A stretch of DNA of 64,000 bases, taken from positions 1-64,000 of the forward strand of contig CAUJGJ010000200.1 of the NCBI GenBank assembly GCA_963170055.1. The letters run 5' to 3'. Source of the stretch: Halisarca cf. caerulea. Its lineage: Eukaryota > Porifera > Demospongiae > Chondrillida > Halisarcidae. How positions within the stretch are numbered: the first letter of the stretch is position 1; each line of letters begins with the position of its first letter. Shown in pieces: positions 22,370-36,079 of this stretch. Both the position numbers and the translations under genes were made by a program. Below the pieces are notes generated by a model. That model worked only from the letters and a program-made list of their open reading frames with translations. It was not told where the DNA came from and searched no databases.

Positions 22370-25320
22370 ATTTGTCACTAGCACCACGCACATTCCCAGT
22401 GGACACACATGAGGTTTGTGAAGTGCTGTGGGCGTATTTGTGTAGTGTTGGATATACTGGTGCTAATACCGATATTTGTCACTAGCACCACACACATTCC
22501 CAGTGGAAACACATGAAGTTTGTCAACTGCTGTGGGCGTATTTGTGTAGTGTTGGATATGCTGGTGCTAATACCGATATTTGGCACTAGCACCACGCACA
22601 TTCCCAGTGGACACACATGAAATTTGTCAACTGCTGTGGGCGTATTTGTGTAGTGTTGGATATGCTGGTGCTACTACCAATATTTGGCACTAGCACCACG
22701 CACATTCCCAGTGGACACACATGAAGTTTCTCAACTGCTGTGGAAGTATTTGTATAGTGTTGGATATGCTGGTGCTACTACCAATATTTGGCACTAGCAC
22801 CACGCACATTCCCAGTGGACACACATGAAGTTTCTCAACTGCTGTGGGCGTATTTGTGTAGTGTTGGATATGCTGGTGCTAATACCAATATTTGGCACTA
22901 GCACCACGCACATTCCCAGTGGACACACATGAAGTTTCTCAACTGCTGTGGAAGTATTTGTGTAGTGTTGGATATGCTGGTGCTAATACCAATATTTGTC
23001 ACTAGCACCACGCACATTCCCAGTGGGCACACATGAGGTTTGTGAAGTGCTGTGGGCGTATTTGTGTAGTGTTGGATATGCTGGTGCTAATACCGATATT
23101 TGGCACTAGCACCACGCACATTCCCAGTGGACACACATGAAGTTTCTCAACTGCTGTGGGCGTATTTGTGTAGTGTTGGATAAACTGGTGCTAATACCGA
23201 TATTTGTCACTAGCACCACGCACATTCCCAGTGGACACACATGAAGTTTGTCAACTGCTGTGGGCGTATTTGTGTAGTGTTGGATATGGTGGTGCTAATA
23301 CCGATATTTGTCACTAGCACCACGCACATTCCCAGTTGACACACATGAAGTTTGTCAACTGCTGTGGGCGTATTTGTATAGTTTTGGATATGCTGGTGCT
23401 AATACCCATATTCGGCACTATCACCACGCACATTCCCAGTGGACACACATGAAGTTTGTCAACTGCTGTGGGCGTATTTGTGTAGTGTTGGATATGCTGG
23501 TGCTAATACCCATATTTGTCACTAGCACCACGCACATTCCCAGTGGACACACATGAGGTTTGTGAAGTGCTGTGGGCGTATTTGTGTAGTGTTGGATATG
23601 CTGGTGCTACTACCAATATTTGGCACTAGCACCACGCACATTCCCAGTGGACACACATGAAGTTTGTCAACTGCTGTGGGCGTATTTGTGTAGTGTTGGA
23701 TATGCTGGTGCTACTACCAATATTTGGCACTAGCACCACGCACATTCCCAGTGGACACACATGAAGTTTGTCAACTGCTGTGGGCGTATTTGTGTAGTGC
23801 TGGATATGCTGGTGCTAATACCAATATTTGTCACTAGCACCACGCACATTCCCAGTGGACACACATGAGGTTTGTGAAGTGCTGTGGGCGTATTTGTGTA
23901 GTGTTGGATATACTGGTGCTAATACCGATATTTGTCACTAGCACCACACACATTCCCAGTGGAAACACATGAAGTTTGTCAACTGCTGTGGGCGTATTTG
24001 TGTAGTGTTGGATATGCTGGTGCTAATACCGATATTTGGCACTAGCACCACGCACATTCCCAGTGGACACACATGAAATTTGTCAACTGCTGTGGGCGTA
24101 TTTGTGTAGTGTTGGATATGCTGGTGCTACTACCAATATTTGGCACTAGCACCACGCACATTCCCAGTGGACACACATGAAGTTTCTCAACTGCTGTGGA
24201 AGTATTTGTATAGTGTTGGATATGCTGGTGCTACTACCAATATTTGGCACTAGCACCACGCACATTCCCAGTGGACACACATGAAGTTTCTCAACTGCTG
24301 TGGGCGTATTTGTGTAGTGTTGGATATGCTGGTGCTAATACCAATATTTGGCACTAGCACCACGCACATTCCCAGTGGACACACATGAAGTTTCTCAACT
24401 GCTGTGGAAGTATTTGTGTAGTGTTGGATATGCTGGTGCTAATACCAATATTTGTCACTAGCACCACGCACATTCCCAGTGGGCACACATGAGGTTTGTG
24501 AAGTGCTGTGGGCGTATTTGTGTAGTGTTGGATATGCTGGTGCTAATACCGATATTTGGCACTAGCACCACGCACATTCCCAGTGGACACACATGAAGTT
24601 TCTCAACTGCTGTGGGCGTATTTGTGTAGTGTTGGATAAACTGGTGCTAATACCGATATTTGTCACTAGCACCACGCACATTCCCAGTGGACACACATGA
24701 AGTTTGTCAACTGCTGTGGGCGTATTTGTGTAGTGTTGGATATGGTGGTGCTAATACCGATATTTGTCACTAGCACCACGCACATTCCCAGTTGACACAC
24801 ATGAAGTTTGTCAACTGCTGTGGGCGTATTTGTATAGTTTTGGATATGCTGGTGCTAATACCCATATTCGGCACTATCACCACGCACATTCCCAGTGGAC
24901 ACACATGAAGTTTGTCAACTGCTGTGGGCGTATTTGTGTAGTGTTGGATATGCTGGTGCTAATACCCATATTTGTCACTAGCACCACGCACATTCCCAGT
25001 GGACACACATGAGGTTTGTGAAGTGCTGTGGGCGTATTTGTGTAGTGTTGGATATGCTGGTGCTACTACCAATATTTGGCACTAGCACCACGCACATTCC
25101 CAGTGGACACACATGAAGTTTGTCAACTGCTGTGGGCGTATTTGTGTAGTGTTGGATATGCTGGTGCTACTACCAATATTTGGCACTAGCACCACGCACA
25201 TTCCCAGTGGACACACATGAAGTTTGTCAACTGCTGTGGGCGTATTTGTGTAGTGCTGGATATGCTGGTGCTAATACCAATATTTGTCACTAGCACCACG
25301 CACATTCCCAGTGGACACAC
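22370..25320 (+). repeat. Second 1456-bp (14-monomer) tandem higher-order repeat, two copies
   Basis: Variants aligned at 1456 bp include GATATACTGG with CACACACATT and GTGGAAACAC (22451 and 23907), ATGAAATTTGTC, CCCAGTGGGCACAC, GATAAACTGG and CATATTCGGCACTATCACC (23308 and 24764 segments). The unit length equals that of the 16.2-19.2 kb repeat, but the variant content differs. Confidence 0.8.
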
Positions 25321-25380
25321 ATGAAGTTTCTCAACTTCTGTGGAAGTATTTGTGTAGTGTTGGATATGCTGGTGCTAATA

Positions 25381-27660
25381 CCCATATTATTCACTAGCAC
25401 CACGCACATTCCCAGTGGGCACACATGAGGTTTGTGAAGTGCTGTGGGCGTATTTGTGTAGTGTTGGATATGCTGGTGCTAATACCGATATTTGTCACTA
25501 GCACCACGCACATTCCCAGTGGACACACATGAAGTTTGTCAACTGCTGTGGGCGTATTTGTGTAGTGTTGGATAAACTGGTGCTAATACCGATATTTGTC
25601 ACTAGCACCACGCACATTCCCAGTTGACACACATGAAGTTTGTCAACTACTGTGGGCGTATTTGTGTAGTGTTGGATATACTGGTGCTAATACCGATATT
25701 TGGCACAAGCACCACACACATTCCCAGTGGAAACACATGAAGTTTGTCAACTGCGGTGGGCGTATTTGTGTAGTGTTGGATATGCTGGTGCTACTACCAA
25801 TATTTGTAACTAGCACCACGCAAATTCCCAGTGGACACACATGAAGTTTCTCAACTGCTGTGGGCGTATTTGTGTAGTGTTGGATATGCTGGTGCTAATA
25901 CCAATATTTGGCACTAGCACCACGCACATTCCCAGTGGACACACATGAAGTTTGTCAACTGCTGTGGGCGTATTTGTGTAGTGTTGGATATGCTGGTGCT
26001 AATACCAATATTTGGCACTAGCACCACGCACATTCCCAGTGGACACACATGAAGTTTCTCAACTGCTGTGGAAGTATTTGTGTAGTGCTGGATATGCTGG
26101 TGCTAATACCAATATTTGTCACTAGCACCACGCACATTCCCAGTGGACACACATGAGGTTTGTGAAGTGCTGTGGGCGTATTTGTATAGTGTTGGATATG
26201 CTGGTGCTAATACCGATATTTGACACTAGCACCACGCACATTCCCAGTGGACACACATGAAGTTTCTCAACTGCTGTGGGCGTATTTGTGTAGTGTTGGA
26301 TATACTGGTGCTAATACCAATATTTGGCACTAGCACCACGCACATTCCCAGTGGACACACATGAAGTTTCTCAACTGCTGTGGGCGTATTTGTGTAGTGT
26401 TGGATATGGTGGTGCTAATACCGATATTTGTCACTAGCACCACGCACATTCCCAGTGGACACACATGAAGTTTGTCAACTGCTGTGGGCGTATTTGTATA
26501 GTGTTGGATATGCTGGTGCTAATACCCATATTCGGCACTAGCACCACGCACATTCCCAGTGGACACACATGAAGTTTCTCAACTGCTGTGGGCGTATTTG
26601 TGTAGTGTTGGATGTGCTGGTGCTAATACCCATATTTGTCACTAGCACCACGCACATTCCCAGTGGACACACATGAGGTTTGTGAAGTGCTGTGGGCGTA
26701 TTTGTGTAGTGTTGGATATGCTGGTGCTACTACCAATATTTGGCACTAGCACCACGCACATTCCCAGTGGACACACATGAAGTTTGTCAACTGCTGTGGG
26801 CGTATTTGTGTAGTGTTGGATATGCTGGTGCTACTACCAATATTTGTCACTAGCACCACGCACATTCACAGTGGACACACATGAAGTTTCTCAACTGCTG
26901 TGGGCGTATTTGTGTAGTGCTGGATATGCTGGTGCTAATACCAATATTTGGCACTAGCACCACGCACATTCCCAGTGGACACACATGAAGTTTGTCAACT
27001 GCTGTGGGCGTATTTGTGTAGTGTTGGATAAACTGGTGCTAATACCGATATTTGTCACTAGCACCACGCACATTCCCAGTTGACACACATGAAGTTTGTC
27101 AACTACTGTGGGCGTATTTGTGTAGTGTTGGATATACTGGTGCTAATACCGATATTTGGCACAAGCACCACACACATTCCCAGTGGAAACACATGAAGTT
27201 TGTCAACTGCGGTGGGCGTATTTGTGTAGTGTTGGATATGCTGGTGCTACTACCAATATTTGTAACTAGCACCACGCAAATTCCCAGTGGACACACATGA
27301 AGTTTCTCAACTGCTGTGGGCGTATTTGTGTAGTGTTGGATATGCTGGTGCTAATACCAATATTTGGCACTAGCACCACGCACATTCCCAGTGGACACAC
27401 ATGAAGTTTGTCAACTGCTGTGGAAGTATTTGTGTAGTGTTGGATATGCTGGTGCTAATACCCATATTATTCACTAGCACCACGCACATTCCCAGTGGGC
27501 ACACATGAGGTTTGTGAAGTGCTGTGGGCGTATTTGTGTAGTGTTGGATATGCTGGTGCTAATACCGATATTTGTCACTAGCACCACGCACATTCCCAGT
27601 GGACACACATGAAGTTTGTCAACTGCTGTGGGCGTATTTGTGTAGTGTTGGATAAACTGG
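25381..27660 (+). repeat. Mosaic duplicated segments (offsets 1456 and 2080 bp)
   Basis: About 25500-25965 recurs at 26956-27420 (offset 1456; shared TGCGGTGGGCG and TTTGTAACTAG). The adjacent stretch marked by CCCATATTATTCAC recurs at 27461 (offset 2080). Neighbouring pieces thus reached the same area with different shifts. Confidence 0.65.
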
Positions 27661-27829
27661 TGCTAATACCGATATTTGGCACTAGCACCACGCACATTCC
27701 CAGTGGACACACATGAAGTTTCTCAACTGCTGTGGGCGTATTTGTGTAGTGTTGGATATGGTGGTGCTAATACCGATATTTGTCACTAGCACCACGCACA
27801 TTCCCAGTTGACACACATGAAGTTTGTCA

Positions 27830-30800
27830 ACTGCTGTGGGCGTATTTGTGTAGTGTTGGATATGCTGGTGCTAATACCCATATTTGTCACTAGCACCACG
27901 CACATTCCCAGTGGACACACATGAAGTTTGTCAACTGCTGTGGGCGTATTTGTATAGTGTTGGATATGCTGGTGCTAATACCCATATTCGGCACTAGCAC
28001 CACGCACATTCCCAGTGGACACACATGAAGTTTCTCAACTGCTGTGGGCGTATTTGTGTAGTGTTGGATGTGCTGGTGCTAATACCCATATTTGTCACTA
28101 GCACCACGCACATTCCCAGTGGACACACATGAGGTTTGTGAAGTGCTGTGGGCGTATTTGTGTAGTGTTGGATATGCTGGTGCTACTACCAATATTTGGC
28201 ACTAACACCACGCACATTCCCAGTGGACACACATGAAGTTTGTCAACTGCTGTGGGCGTATTTGTGTAGTGCTGGATATGCTGGTGCTAATACCAATATT
28301 TGGAACTAGCACCACGCACATTGCCAGTGGACACACATGAAGTTTCTCAACTGCTGTGGAAGTATTTGTGTAGTGTTGGATATGCTGGTGCTAATACCAA
28401 TATTTGTCACTAGCACCACGCACATTCCCAGTTGACACACATGAAGTTTGTCAACTACTGTGGGCGTATTTGTGTAGTGTTGGATATACTGGTGCTAATA
28501 CCGATATTTGGCACAAGCACCACACACATTCCCAGTGGAAACACATGAAGTTTGTCAACTGCTGTGGGCGTATTTGTGTAGTGTTGGATATGCTGGTGCT
28601 AATACCGATATTTGGCACTAGCACCACGCACATTCCCAGTGGACACACATGATGTTTGTCAACTGCTGTGGGCGTATTTGTATAGTGTTGGATATGCTGG
28701 TGCTACTACCAATATTTGGCACTAGCACCACGCACATTCCCAGTGGACACACATGAAGTTTGTCAACTGCTGTGGGCGTATTTGTGTAGTGTTGGATATG
28801 CTGGTGCTAATACCAATATTTGTCACTAGCACCACGCACATTCCCAGTGGACACACATGAAGTTTCTCAACTGCTGTGGAAGTATTTGTGTAGTGTTGGA
28901 TATGCTGGTGCTAATACCAATATTTGTCACTAGCACCACGCACATTCCCAGTGGGCACACATGAGGTTTGTGAAGTGCTGTGGGCGTATTTGTGTAGTGT
29001 TGGATATGCTGGTGCTAATACCGATATTTGTCACTAGCACCACGCACATTCCCAGTGGACACACATGAAGTTTGTCAACTGCTGTGGGCGTATTTGTGTA
29101 GTGTTGGATAAACTGGTGCTATTACCGATATTTGTCACTAGCACCACGCACATTCCCAGTGGACACACATGAAGTTTCTCAACTGCTGTGGGCGTATTTG
29201 TGTAGTGTTGGATATGGTGGTGCTAATACCGATATTTGTCACTAGCACCACGCACATTCCCAGTTGACACACATGAAGTTTGTCAACTGCTGTGGGCGTA
29301 TTTGTGTAGTGTTGGATATGCTGGTGCTAATACCCATATATGTCACTAGCACCACACACATTCCCAGTGGACATACATGAGGTTTGTGAAGTGCTGTGGG
29401 CGTATTTGTGTAGTGTTGGATATGCTAGTGCTACTTCCAATATTTGGCACTAGCACCACGCACATTCCCAGTGGACACACATGAAGTTTGTCAACTGCTG
29501 TGGGCGTATTTGTGTAGTGTTGGATATGCTGGTGCTAATACCAATATTTGGCACTAGCACCACGCACATTCCCAGTGGACACACATGAAGTTTGTCAACT
29601 GCTGTGGAAGTATTTGTGTAGTGTTGGATATGCTGGTGCTAATACCAATATTTGTCACTAGCACCACGCACATTCCCAGTGGACACACATGAAGTTTGTC
29701 AACTACTGTGGGCGTATTTGTGTAGTGTTGGATATACTGGTGCTAATACCGATATTTGTCACTAGCACCACACACATTCCCAGTGGACACACATGAAGTT
29801 TGTCAACTGCTGTGGGCGTATTTGTGTAGTGTTGGATATGCTGGTGCTACTACCAATATTTGGCACTAGCACCACGCACATTCCCAGTGGACACACATGA
29901 AGTTTGTCAACTGCTGTGGGCGTATTTGTGTAGTGTTGGATATGCTGGTGCTAATACCCATATTTGTCACTAGCACCACGCACATTCCCAGTGGACACAC
30001 ATGAAGTTTGTCAACTGCTGTGGGCGTATTTGTATAGTGTTGGATATGCTGGTGCTAATACCCATATTCGGCACTAGCACCACGCACATTCCCAGTGGAC
30101 ACACATGAAGTTTCTCAACTGCTGTGGGCGTATTTGTGTAGTGTTGGATGTGCTGGTGCTAATACCCATATTTGTCACTAGCACCACGCACATTCCCAGT
30201 GGACACACATGAGGTTTGTGAAGTGCTGTGGGCGTATTTGTGTAGTGTTGGATATGCTGGTGCTACTACCAATATTTGGCACTAACACCACGCACATTCC
30301 CAGTGGACACACATGAAGTTTGTCAACTGCTGTGGGCGTATTTGTGTAGTGCTGGATATGCTGGTGCTAATACCAATATTTGGAACTAGCACCACGCACA
30401 TTGCCAGTGGACACACATGAAGTTTCTCAACTGCTGTGGAAGTATTTGTGTAGTGTTGGATATGCTGGTGCTAATACCAATATTTGTCACTAGCACCACG
30501 CACATTCCCAGTTGACACACATGAAGTTTGTCAACTACTGTGGGCGTATTTGTGTAGTGTTGGATATACTGGTGCTAATACCGATATTTGGCACAAGCAC
30601 CACACACATTCCCAGTGGAAACACATGAAGTTTGTCAACTGCTGTGGGCGTATTTGTGTAGTGTTGGATATGCTGGTGCTAATACCGATATTTGGCACTA
30701 GCACCACGCACATTCCCAGTGGACACACATGATGTTTGTCAACTGCTGTGGGCGTATTTGTATAGTGTTGGATATGCTGGTGCTACTACCAATATTTGGC

Positions 30801-31990
30801 ACTAGCACCACGCACATTCCCAGTGGACACACATGAAGTTTGTCAACTGCTGTGGGCGTATTTGTGTAGTGTTGGATATGCTGGTGCTAATACCAATATT
30901 TGTCACTAGCACCACGCACATTCCCAGTGGACACACATGAAGTTTCTCAACTGCTGTGGAAGTATTTGTGTAGTGTTGGATATGCTGGTGCTAATACCAA
31001 TATTTGTCACTAGCACCACGCACATTCCCAGTGGGCACACATGAGGTTTGTGAAGTGCTGTGGGCGTATTTGTGTAGTGTTGGATATGCTGGTGCTAATA
31101 CCGATATTTGTCACTAGCACCACGCACATTCCCAGTGGACACACATGAAGTTTGTCAACTGCTGTGGGCGTATTTGTGTAGTGTTGGATAAACTGGTGCT
31201 ATTACCGATATTTGTCACTAGCACCACGCACATTCCCAGTGGACACACATGAAGTTTCTCAACTGCTGTGGGCGTATTTGTGTAGTGTTGGATATGGTGG
31301 TGCTAATACCGATATTTGTCACTAGCACCACGCACATTCCCAGTTGACACACATGAAGTTTGTCAACTGCTGTGGGCGTATTTGTGTAGTGTTGGATATG
31401 CTGGTGCTAATACCCATATATGTCACTAGCACCACACACATTCCCAGTGGACATACATGAGGTTTGTGAAGTGCTGTGGGCGTATTTGTGTAGTGTTGGA
31501 TATGCTAGTGCTACTTCCAATATTTGGCACTAGCACCACGCACATTCCCAGTGGACACACATGAAGTTTGTCAACTGCTGTGGGCGTATTTGTGTAGTGT
31601 TGGATATGCTGGTGCTAATACCAATATTTGGCACTAGCACCACGCACATTCCCAGTGGACACACATGAAGTTTGTCAACTGCTGTGGAAGTATTTGTGTA
31701 GTGTTGGATATGCTGGTGCTAATACCAATATTTGTCACTAGCACCACGCACATTCCCAGTGGACACACATGAAGTTTGTCAACTACTGTGGGCGTATTTG
31801 TGTAGTGTTGGATATACTGGTGCTAATACCGATATTTGTCACTAGCACCACACACATTCCCAGTGGACACACATGAAGTTTGTCAACTGCTGTGGGCGTA
31901 TTTGTGTAGTGTTGGATATGCTGGTGCTACTACCAATATTTGGCACTAGCACCACGCACATTCCCAGTGGACACACATGAAGTTTGTCAA
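27830..31990 (+). repeat. 2080-bp (20-monomer) tandem higher-order repeat, two copies
   Basis: Copies run about 27830-29917 and 29918-31990. Private variants line up at 2080 bp: CACATTGCCAGTGG, CACTAACACC, ATGATGTTTGTC, GCTATTACCGATA, CCCATATATGTCAC with GGACATACATG (29341 and 31421), and GCTACTTCCAATA. No difference was noticed by eye over most of the length. Confidence 0.85.
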
Positions 31991-32330
31991 CTGCTGTGGG
32001 CGTATTTGTGTAGTGTTGGATATGCTGGTGCTAATACCAATATTTGTCACTAGCACCACGCACATTCCCAGTGGACGCACATGAAGTTTCTCAACTTCTG
32101 TGGAAGTATTTGTGTAGTGTTGGATATGCTGGTGCTAATACCAATATTTGTCACTAGCACCACGCACATTCCCAGTGGGCACACATGAGGTTTGTGAAGT
32201 GCTGTGGGCGTATTTGTGTAGTGTTGGATATGCTGGTGCTAATACCGATATTTGGCACTAGCACCACGCACATTCCCAGTGGACACACATGAAGTTTGTC
32301 AACTGCTGTGGGCGTATTTGTGTAGTGTTG

Positions 32331-32710
32331 GATAAACTGGTGCTAATACCGATATTTGTCACTAGCACCACGCACATTCCCAGTGGACACACATGAAGTT
32401 TCTCAACTGCTGTGGGCGTATTTGTGTAGTGTTGGATATGGTGGTGCTAATACCGATATTTGTCACTAGCACCACGCACATTCCCAGTTGACACACATGA
32501 AGTTTGTCAACTGCTGTGGGCGTATTTGTGTAGTGTTGGATAAACTGGTGCTAATACCGATATTTGTCACTAGCACCACGCACATTCCCAGTGGACACAC
32601 ATGAAGTTTCTCAACTGCTGTGGGCGTATTTGTGTAGTGTTGGATATGGTGGTGCTAATACCGATATTTGTCACTAGCACCACGCACATTCCCAGTTGAC
32701 ACACATGAAG
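32331..32710 (+). repeat. 208-bp dimer duplication
   Basis: A GATAAACTGG monomer followed by a GATATGGTGG...CCCAGTTGAC monomer occurs twice in tandem, with GATAAACTGG at 32331 and 32539. Confidence 0.7.
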
Positions 32711-33410
32711 TTTGTCAACTGCTGTGGGCGTATTTGTATAGTTTTGGATATGCTGGTGCTAATACCCATATTCGGCACTATCACCACGCACATTCCCACT
32801 GGACACACATGAAGTTTCTCAACTGCTGTGGGCGTATTTGTGTAGTGTTGGATATGCTGGTGCTAATACCCATATTTGTCACTAGCACCACGCACATTCC
32901 CAGTGGACACACATGAGGTTTGTGAAGTGCTGTGGGCGTATTTGTGTAGTGTTGGATATGCTGGTGCTACTACCAATATTTGGCACTAGCACCACGCACA
33001 TTCCCAGTGGACACACATGAAGTTTGTCAACTGCTGTGGGCGTATTTGTGTAGTGTTGGATATGCTGGTGCTACTACCAATATTTGGCACTAGCACCACG
33101 CACATTCCCAGTGGACACACATGAAGTTTGTCAACTGCTGTGGGCGTATTTGTGTAGTGCTGGATATGCTGGTGCTAATACCAATATTTGGCACTAGCAC
33201 CACGCACATTCCCAGTGGACACACATGAAGTTTCTGAACTTCTGTGAAAGTATTTGTGTAGTGTTGGATATGCTGGTGCTAATACCAATATTTGGTACTT
33301 GCACCACGCACATTCCCAGTGGACACACATGAAGTTTTTCAACTACTGTGGGCGTATTTGTGTAGTGTTGGATATACTGGTGCTAATACCGATATTTGTT
33401 ACTAGCACCA

Positions 33411-34240
33411 CACACATTCTCAGTGGAAACACATGAAGTTTGTCAACTGCTGTGGGCGTATTTGTGTAGTGTTGGATATGCTGGTGCTAATACCGATATT
33501 TGGCACTAGCACCACGCACATTCCCAGTGGACACACATGAAGTTTGTCAAGTGCTGTGGGCGTATTTGCGTAGTGTTCGATATGCTGGTACTAATACCAA
33601 TATTTGGCACTAGCACCACGCACATTCCCAGTGGACACACATGAAGTTTGTCAACTGCTGTTGGCGTATTTGTGTAGTGTTGGATATGCTGGTGCTACTA
33701 CCAATATTTGTCACTAGCACCACGCACATTCCCAGTGGACACACATGAAGTTTGTCAACTGCTGTGGGCGTATTTGTGTAGTGCTGGATATGCTGGTGCT
33801 AATACCGATATTTGTCACTAGCACCACACACATTCTCAGTGGAAACACATGAAGTTTGTCAACTGCTGTGGGCGTATTTGTGTAGTGTTGGATATGCTGG
33901 TGCTAATACCGATATTTGGCACTAGCACCACGCACATTCCCAGTGGACACACATGAAGTTTGTCAAGTGCTGTGGGCGTATTTGTGTAGTGTTCGATATG
34001 CTGGTACTAATACCAATATTTGGCACTAGCACCACGCACATTCCCAGTGGACACACATGAAGTTTGTCAACTGCTGTTGGCGTATTTGTGTAGTGTTGGA
34101 TATGCTGGTGCTACTACCAATATTTGTCACTAGCACCACGCACATTCCCAGTGGACACACATGAAGTTTGTCAAGTGCTGTGGGCGTATTTGTGTAGTGT
34201 TGGATATGCTGGTGCTAATACCGATATTTGGCACTAGCAC
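33411..34240 (+). repeat. 416-bp (4-monomer) tandem duplication
   Basis: CACACATTCTCAGTGGAAAC recurs at 33411 and 33827. Each is followed by a monomer with GTTCGATATGCTGGTACTAA and another with CTGTTGGCG, in the same order. Confidence 0.75.
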
Positions 34241-34379
34241 CACGCACATTCCCAGTGGACACACATGACCTTTCTGAAGTTCTGTGGGTGTATTTGTGTT
34301 GTGCTGGATATGCTGGTGCTAATACCAATATTTGGCACTAGCACCACGCACATTCCCAGTGGACACACATGACCTTTGT

Positions 34380-35620
34380 GAAGTGCTGTGGGCGTATTTG
34401 TGTACTGTAAGATATGCTGGTGCTAATACCAATATTTGTCACTAGCACCACGCACATTCCCAGTGGACACACATGACCTTTCTGAAGTGCTGTGGGCGTA
34501 TTTGTGTAGTGTTGGATATGCTGGTGCTAATACCAATATTTGGCACTAGCACCACGCACATTCCCAGTGGACACACATGACCTTTCTGACGTGCTGTGGG
34601 CGTATTTGTGTAGTGTTGGATATGCTGGTGCTAATACCAATATTTGGCACTAGCACCACGCACATTCCCAGTGGACACACATGACGTTTCTGAAGTGCTG
34701 TGGGCGTATTTGTTTAGTGTTGGATTTGCTACTGCTAATACCAATATTTGGCACTAGCACCACGCACATTCCCAGTGGACACACATGAAGTTTCTTAACT
34801 ACTGTGGGCGTATTTGTATAGTGTTGGATATGCTGGTGCTAATACCAATATTTGGCACTAGCACCACGCACATTCCCAGTGGACACACATGAAGTTTCTG
34901 AAGTGCTGTGGGCGTATTTGTGTAATGTTTGATATGCTGGTGCTAATACCAATATTTGTCACTAGCACCACGCACATTCCCAGTGGACACACATGACCTT
35001 TCTGAAGTGCTGTGGGCGTATTTGTGTAGTGTTGGATATGCTGGTGCTAATACCAATATTTGGCACTAGCACCACGCACATTCCCAGTGGACACACATGA
35101 CCTTTCTGACGTGCTGTGGGCGTATTTGTGTAGTGTTGGATATGCTGGTGCTAATACCAATATTTGGCACTAGCACCACGCACATTCCCAGTGGACACAC
35201 ATGACGTTTCTGAAGTGCTGTGGGCGTATTTGTGTAGTGTTGGATATGCTGCTGCTAATACCAATATTTGGCACTAGCACCACGCGCATTCCCAGTGGAC
35301 ACACATGACCTTTGTGAAGTGCTGTGGGCGTATTTGTGTAGTTTTGGATATGCTGCTGCTAATACCAATATTTGGCACTAGCACCACGCACATTCCCAGT
35401 GGACACACATGAAGTTTGTCAACTGCTGTGGGCGTATTTGTGTAGTGTTGGATATGCTGGTGCTAATACCCATATTTGTCACTAGCACCACGCACATTCC
35501 CAGTGGAGACACATGAGGTTTGTGAAGTGCTGTGGGCGTATTTTTTTAGTGTTGGATATGCTGGTGCTAATACCAATATTTGGCACTAGCACCGCGCACA
35601 TTCCCAGCGGACACACATAT
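34380..35620 (+). repeat. Long-range duplicated block, matched at about 41970-43210
   Basis: An offset of 7592 bp (73 monomers) aligns TGGATTTGCTACTGC (34721 and 42313), CACCACGCGCATT, CAGTGGAGACACATG, GTATTTTTTTAGTG and CACATATAGTTTG. The block spans about 12 monomers. The two copies are separated by unrelated arrangements. Confidence 0.75.
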
Positions 35621-36079
35621 AGTTTGTTAAGTGCTGTGGGCGTATTTGTGTGGTGTTGGATATGCTGCTGCTACTACCAATATTTGGCACTAGCACCACG
35701 CACATTCCCAGTGGACACACATGAAGTTTCTTAACTACTGTGGGCGTATTTGTATAGTGTTGGATATGCTGGCGCTAACACCCATATTCGGCACTAGCAC
35801 CACGCACATTCCCAGTGGACACACATGAAGTTTTTCAACTGCTGTGGGCGTATTTGTGTAGTGTTGGATATGCTGGTGCTAATACCCATATTTGTCACTA
35901 GCACCACGCACATTCCCAGTGGACACACATGAGGTTTGTGAAGTGCTGTGGGCGTATTTGTGTAGTGTTGGATATGCTGGTGCTAATACCAATATTTGGC
36001 ACTAGCACCACGCACATTCCCAGCGGACACACATAAAGTTTGTTAAGTGCTGTGGGCGTATTTGTGTAGTGTTGGATAT

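Larger units (their letters stand above)
5040..34260 (+). repeat. Satellite zone B (TCAACTGCTG monomers)
   Basis: Dominant forms have TTTCTCAACTGCTG or TTTGTCAACTGCTG, often with ACCGATATTTGTCAC, CTACTACCAATA, GATATACTGG or GATATGGTGG. GAGGTTTGTGAAGTGCTG monomers are interspersed at regular intervals. These variants are combined in fixed orders that define the higher-order repeats listed separately. Confidence 0.75.
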
